The translations under genes and the position numbers were made by a program. DNA of 64,000 bases from Mytilus edulis (taxonomy: Eukaryota > Mollusca > Bivalvia > Mytilida > Mytilidae), in the NCBI RefSeq assembly GCF_963676685.1, contig NC_092354.1, positions 73,855,335-73,919,334 on the forward strand. The letters run 5' to 3'. A model generated the notes under the pieces. The model was not told the origin of the DNA. It made no database searches and saw nothing but the letters and a program-made list of their open reading frames with translations. Below, in pieces: positions 60,301 to 64,000 of the stretch. How positions within the stretch are numbered: the stretch's first letter is position 1; each line of letters starts with the position of its first letter.

Positions 60301-61888
60301 TGGCGGAAGAATCAAACACACCCCTAATCTGATCGGGTTTCTTCGGGTGATAAACACCAAACAATGGTAAATACCAGCACTCTTCATGTTCGCCCAACGG
60401 TGGTGCGAGCTCTGCATGATTATTATCTAAGATTTTACTCATAAACGTAAGAAAATGTTCCCGCTTTACTGGGTTTCTATTCAGACTGGCGTCTAACATG
60501 TTAGCACGATGAAGAGCCTGTGGTTTGTTGCTTGGCAATGGCTGTCTTGGCACTCGGAACGGTAACGGTGCTACCCAACTTCCTTCCGAGTCTCTGACAA
60601 ATTCGTTGTCCATCTGTTTCATGAACATTTTGTCTTCATATGACATTCCAGGCTTATCATCGTCCATTGTTTTTTCAAAGAGTGGCGATTGTAAATCTTT
60701 CTTAACGGGGTCTGTGTAGTTTTCCCGAATGTCAAATTTGCTTGTACATGATTGAAACGTTGAAGGTTGTCCTGTAGGTAAAATGTTAGTTATTTTGACA
60801 TTTAACTCAAGAGGCACATGCTGCTTGTTAATGCAAGTTTCTCCTATCACTACCCAACCCAGTTTCAATTGTTGTGCATATGGAGTTCTGGGTGGTCCTA
60901 TGCGCTGGTCAAGGACATGGTGTGCCTCTATAAGGTCTCTGCCAATTAAGAGAAGAATTTGGCAATTTTCCTCTATTGGTGGAATGCTAGCCCTAAGTTC
61001 TCTTAAATGAGGGTGATGCATTGTAACTTCAGGAGTAGGTATTTCGTCCCTATTATTGGGAACATGATCACATTCAATCAGTACAGGAAGATCAAACTTG
61101 CCATTACCATTGATTGATTCCATGACGAAACCTCTTCCTCTTTTCCCGGAAGTGACTACTTTGCCGGAGCATGTTGATAGAGTATAGTTCTCCGGTTTAT
61201 CTTTTACGTCGAAAAGATTGAAGAATTCAGGTGATGCTAGTGACCGGTTGCTTTGGTCATCAATGATGGCGTACATGCGAATAACTTTGTACTGGTTATC
61301 TTTGTGATAAACGTTCACAGGAAGTATTTTAGCACACGATTTCCCGCTATATGTATCTTTGCAGATCTCAGTACAGATAGAGTTAACTGAGGTTGACTTA
61401 GTTTCAGCCGATTCTGTAGGCTCCCCGCCGTAGGCTTGCTTAGGTATGCTTGACTGAGAACTTGCAGGTTGCTGTGGTCTAGTGATGTGTAGTGCGGTAG
61501 TGTGTTGTTTACTTCCACATTCTTTACAACTTATGCGTGCATTGCATTCCCGGCTTCTGTGTTTGGTAGAATCGCAACACTTGTAACAGACATTGTTTTC
61601 TTTCAAAAGACCTTTGCGTTCCTCTATTGACTTGGCTCGGAACGCTCGACATTCATTTAAGGAATGCTTTGTATTGTGCAGAATACAAAGACCTTGTTTG
61701 CTGGCGTCTCCAGATTGCTGCTCAACCGCTGTTTTATGAGTACCAACTTTAGTCTTGGGGTAAGACGTGAACCTTGGCGCAGCACCTTTTGTATTTGGTG
61801 TGACTTTTGACCCAAAGATTAATCCAGGATCGTTTTTAAGGTTCATCATAACCTTTTGGCTAAAATGGCCGTATTTACACCCCAAATT
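57341..61888 (-). CDS. pol: BEL/Pao pol polyprotein (Gag C-terminus, PR, RT, RH, IN)
   Basis: One 1515-codon frame, open directly after a stop codon and lacking an ATG at its left limit; the first ATG is the 13th-14th codon, so it may be a 5'-truncated remnant of a longer gag-pol. Residue positions are approximate. Zinc-knuckle cysteine clusters lie at 100-133. A retropepsin-like segment (IIDDQSNRSLA) is at 207-217. RT has a catalytic Asp near 566 (VTADVQHMF) and YVDD at 645-648. RNase H has D827 (FSDAS), E871 (RLELSAA), D901 (YTDSK) and D947. Integrase has an HHCC domain with H1137/H1142 and C1173/C1176, and a DDE triad D1208, D1275 (RSDRGTNF), E1325 (GGAWERM). A DUF5641-like domain is near 1400-1505. 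All catalytic residues that I can identify are present. Its product would act in a cytoplasmic particle and then in integration. Confidence 0.93.
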   Translation of the reverse strand, partial: NLGCKYGHFSQKVMMNLKNDPGLIFGSKVTPNTKGAAPRFTSYPKTKVGTHKTAVEQQSGDASKQGLCILHNTKHSLNECRAFRAKSIEERKGLLKENNVCYKCCDSTKHRSRECNARISCKECGSKQHTTALHITRPQQPASSQSSIPKQAYGGEPTESAETKSTSVNSICTEICKDTYSGKSCAKILPVNVYHKDNQYKVIRMYAIIDDQSNRSLASPEFFNLFDVKDKPENYTLSTCSGKVVTSGKRGRGFVMESINGNGKFDLPVLIECDHVPNNRDEIPTPEVTMHHPHLRELRASIPPIEENCQILLLIGRDLIEAHHVLDQRIGPPRTPYAQQLKLGWVVIGETCINKQHVPLELNVKITNILPTGQPSTFQSCTSKFDIRENYTDPVKKDLQSPLFEKTMDDDKPGMSYEDKMFMKQMDNEFVRDSEGSWVAPLPFRVPRQPLPSNKPQALHRANMLDASLNRNPVKREHFLTFMSKILDNNHAELAPPLGEHEECWYLPLFGVYHPKKPDQIRGVFDSSAKCNGVSLNSVLLTGPDLTNDLLGVLLRFRKEMVAVTADVQHMFHCFVVRKDHRNYLRFLWHKNNDLQENLVEFRMRVHVFGNSPSPAVATLGLRKAAQASEQEFGSHVTSFVTRDFYVDDGLTSCPTKEEAVKLMKDTQQALAKYGNLRLHKFASNCAEVMSAFHASDLASNLKDLDLECDSKPLQRSLGLSWDVNTDNFLFQLSSENKPITRRGILSTINSLYDPLGFLAPVIIKGKLLLRKIVSETVDWDQPLSDETAAEWKSWRDTLIAIETLRIPRTYVPYLSKTATKELHVFSDASEKAIAAVAYLRTTDSSGEPNIGFILGKAKVAPTSGHTIPRLELSAAVLAVEITQTIVDNLDLHIDTVKFYTDSKVVLGYISNETRRFFIYVANRVEKIRKFSSPSQWNYVPTNRNPADSGTRSVPAHEIHSSEWLLGPRQLLSSEQKNSEDIYQLIDPEEDGEIRATVNVAKTFATLEHKGIGTERFNRFSNWTSLVRAIAFLERFSRLHGSKQAAPVNSLEGFSNAENFILISAQLEVYGEEIDCIKRREQIHKRSPIANLNPFLDERGLLRVGGRIAKSDLNLREKKPLIVPGRHHIATLLVRHYHDKIKHQGRHFTDGAIRSAGFWIVGAKRLISSLIHKCVICRKLRGKTECQIMSDLPEDRLEPSPPFTNVGIDTFGPWTIVSRKTRGGYANSKRWAILFTCLVTRAVHIELIEEMSSSAFINAVRRFAAIRGQVKIFRSDRGTNFIGAIDDLKIDSINVEDGPFKNFLYNSGTTWIFNPPHSSHMGGAWERMIGITRRILDSMLLNTAGRSLTHDVLNTLMAEVSAIVNSRPLVPVSTDPENPLILTPAMLLTQKTDYVFTSDHLGEFDKRDLCLAEWRRVQALASVFWSRWRKEYLPLLQQRRKWTEDRRDLIEGDVILLKDKNICRTQWPVGIIVNSFKSSDEHVRKAEVRVIVNEKATTYTRPIVDMILLVENNSV

Positions 61889-62007
61889 TTACTCTGAGTA
61901 CAGACTAATCTATACACCTGCATCAGTTTTAAGGGATGGCAGGAACTAGATATATAAATTTTAAATGCATTTTTTTTTCAGAAAGTTATAAACTTTTCTA
62001 GATTTTG
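61889..62007 (-). other. AT-rich junction between gag and pol frames
   Basis: About 119 bp of AT-rich sequence with stops in every frame separates the gag-like frame from pol. In relatives known to me the two flanking parts are joined by a ~200-residue domain (DUF1759). That domain is not here, so this looks like a deletion scar filled with unrelated sequence. Confidence 0.55.
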
Positions 62008-63130
62008 CTATCCATTTTTTTTCGTTCCTGCAGAAGGTGCTTCGTGACTCAGCTCGATCTTAACAGGAATTTGTTTTTTCTTTTGAGGTCCTGTTACTTC
62101 CTTTACAACAGTTGATACAGGAAGTTTATTGACGAAATCTTGCACACGCTGGAGCGGGTCTTCCTTTTCATCAGGAAGATCGCTAAATGCTTGGCTGCCG
62201 TCGTATTCTAGGACACGAGCCTCGGCTTCTGCGGCTGCAGCTTCTCTTTGTGCTTCTAGAATGTTCATAGCAGCTTTAATTTCGGCCTTTTCCCGTGTTG
62301 CACGTGCAGCCTCCTGTTCCATTAAAGTTTTCCTGCGTATGGCCTCACGTTTCATTTCAGCTCTCTGGTGTGCAGTCTCGGCATTTCTACGTATAGCCTC
62401 TTGCTCCGCCTCGGCTTTTCTGCTTGTGGCTTCTTGATCTGCTCTGATGGCTTCTTGTTCTGCCTCGGCCTTTATTTCCTTTTGCTTGAAAAGAGTCTGT
62501 TCTTCTATCATTGCCTCCTGCTTTAGGAGCAAGGCCTGTTTTTCAGCAAAGGCTATCTGAGTTCTGGCAGCCTCTGCTTCAGCACGCTTCTTCCGTGCAA
62601 GACTTGAAATGTCAGAGACGTGGGAGCTCCCACTGTGCGAGGTGGTCTTGCCCTTAGATGTCCTCGTTTTTGTAGATTTAGCCTTTGTCAAGGTGAGGCG
62701 ATGCTCGTGCAAAGTTTCAATTGCCAGTTCGACTTTAGACATTCGGATATCCGTTGAGAATTTGCACGTATCAATGTCTTGAAGGCTGTCTAATATTTTT
62801 GTATTTTTCAGAAATGTCAAGTACTCGTCTGTGAGCCTGCGATACTTAGTACAGGCTTGTACAATTTTATCTTGTGCTGTTAACAATTGCTGGAGATCGT
62901 TAGGAGGCTGGGCCGTTTCTAATAACTGAGATTCTAGGTTTGACCATAGGGCCTCTAAGTCGTGATAGAACTTGTCCCGTTTTTCTATAAAGGCTCCCTG
63001 TCCCTTTTCGGTAAGTTCACGCATTTTCATCTACATTTGTTGTTTTAGACGGATTTTCTTCTGTTTCTTCAGTGACATTTCCCTCTGGGGGCTGAACCTC
63101 TTCTTGCTGTTCCGCGTGACTTGGATCCAT
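62008..63130 (-). CDS. gag: BEL/Pao gag N-terminal region, frameshifted
   Basis: The long frame 62008-63030 encodes 340 residues. There is a helical N-terminal region (about 1-125), a Ser/Thr/Lys linker, then a long Ala/Glu/Lys/Arg-rich coiled coil (about 150-270) with repeated KAEAEQEAIR-like units, and an acidic tail. An in-frame ATG for the true start is probably at 63130: a 38-codon acidic frame runs from there to a stop near 63015, and the next reading continues one base out of phase in the long frame. So there is an apparent one-base frameshift near 63020. The protein would be the assembly part of Gag. It ends at a stop before the usual middle domain and zinc knuckles. Confidence 0.8.
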
Positions 63131-63415
63131 GATGTAAATCAACTATGTGTAGGCAATGTTTGTTCAACGTTGTTGGTTTGGTGTCTAGGATGCACAAGCT
63201 GTGTTGCGTAGTGTCAAGGTAACAGCTACGAACGATGCTCCGTTGTATTTCCTGTTCAGGAGATGTGTAGACAAGTTGTTGTCAATTTACTGTACGTCAA
63301 GGGATGACGCGTACATGCAGGGCTCAACAGGTAGGTAGTTATATAGCTGTATAACTAACGTGGAGTGGCGTTATCTGTGAGACACAACAGGCAAGTTGTA
63401 GACTTTTTACTTTAA
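63131..63415 (-). other. 5' leader of the BEL/Pao element
   Basis: Untranslated sequence between the right LTR and gag. It contains no long frame. I could not identify a primer-binding site next to the LTR edge. Confidence 0.5.
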
Positions 63416-63966
63416 TGGCCTGACCATTAAGTATAACCGACGATTGGGCTCAAGGAGAAAAGACTATCAGGTGCTGATACTTTAATTATGAACCAATCTG
63501 ACATATGGTAAAAAGCTGAAAAACAAATAAAATACAATTTTACAATATGTTCAATTAATGTTATTAAAACGAAATGTCAAAGGTAATAGATAGCACACAG
63601 TCCGTTGAATCCGAGAAAATGTTGTACTTTCAAGAGCAGTTAAATTTCCAGTGTTTCACGGAGAGAATGTTCAAATATGTATAGAGTAATTTGAAGGCTT
63701 CAAAAACAATGTTGTAAAGTTAACTCACTCTGTGGTTAGCCACGAATTGTGTCCTAGATGACGTTTGTCCTTTGAAAAGTTCTCCAGAACTGGTATGACC
63801 TTGCAATGTTCGGTTTGAGATCCGTGTGAGCAGGGGAAAGGTAGCGATGATACGATGTTTTAATGTTCTTATGAGGTTAAAGATGAATAATCCTCCTAGA
63901 CTGGAACACATAAATAGATTAAGAATATAATCAAACGAACTGTATAAATTACGGAACGGTGTAACA
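63416..63966 (-). repeat. 5' LTR of the BEL/Pao element
   Basis: 551 bp, the partner of 56698-57246. As the 5' LTR of a minus-strand element it should hold the promoter; no TATA box was chosen with confidence. Confidence 0.92.
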
Positions 63967-64000
63967 GAATAAAGATCATAACACAATGTTGACTGCTGTA

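Larger units (their letters stand above)
56698..63966 (-). mobile_element. BEL/Pao LTR retrotransposon
   Basis: A complete LTR-to-LTR element of about 7.3 kb oriented on the minus strand: 5' LTR at right, gag-like frame 62008-63130, pol frame 57341-61888, and a G-rich tract (GACGGGGAG, 57251-57262) next to the left LTR as polypurine tract. The LTRs differ by one 2-bp indel and one substitution, so insertion was recent. The order protease-RT-RNase H-integrase and the C-terminal DUF5641-like segment identify BEL/Pao. I see no clean target site duplication and no obvious tRNA primer site beginning TGG. The gag region is damaged, so the copy is probably not autonomous. Confidence 0.92.

Noticed and set aside
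57399-61010. Plus-strand frames across the retrotransposon
   Set aside because: They are shadows antisense to the long pol frame.
1-64000. CRISPR array or bacterial operon
   Set aside because: No regularly spaced identical repeats with unique spacers and no bacterial gene order; the tandem repeats seen are satellites.

Overview
The window is AT-rich, gene-poor, intron-bearing animal DNA. Several dispersed repeats are ones I associate with marine mussels (Mytilus and relatives), and together with small secreted cysteine-rich peptide genes they make a mytilid bivalve the most likely source. This assignment rests on recognition, not on a search. No bacterial-type gene order, CRISPR array, rRNA or functional tRNA gene is visible.

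Host genes are short and split. The most notable set is three paralogous two-exon genes, all on the minus strand (7378-11005, 42358-43691, 51011-53396). Each has a 67-nt first exon encoding a 22-residue signal peptide, a phase-1 intron and a second exon of 128-131 nt. That exon encodes a Lys-Arg processing site followed by an acidic cysteine-rich mature peptide of 37-38 residues. Two copies have six cysteines. The third has lost cysteines 3 and 6 together. I do not recognise the family.

In the centre, a minus-strand gene (20965 to at least 24377, possibly starting at 25951) ends in a Tudor-like domain. A short acidic first exon on the plus strand (26179-26238) starts 227 bp from that putative start, so the gap may be a divergent promoter. 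Further right, two plus-strand exons (37976-38092 and 39018-39573) encode the C-terminal part of a DUF7869-type, possibly transposon-derived protein, with a one-base frameshift.

Most of the remainder is mobile DNA. At the right end is a BEL/Pao LTR retrotransposon (56698-63966) with nearly identical 549/551-bp LTRs and an intact pol frame. Its gag is frameshifted and appears to have lost its middle domain. There are also LINE fragments (4480-5757, 13880-14900), a Penelope-like RT relic (47345-48250), a Tc1/mariner transposase fragment (36290-36560), a hAT transposase relic (9790-10250) and a tRNA-derived SINE with target duplication (5758-6111). Several non-autonomous TIR elements are present, one of which carries an unexplained 105-codon open frame (8882-9729). 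Further items are a hammerhead ribozyme motif (42134-42177) with a decayed relative (52855-52896), a large foldback of 21-bp units (29935-30672), and two arrays of GGGGAAATTTCCCC-type palindromes (19020-19460, 40925-41340).

At least six dispersed repeat families fill much of the space between these features. Regions where I see nothing are listed as such.
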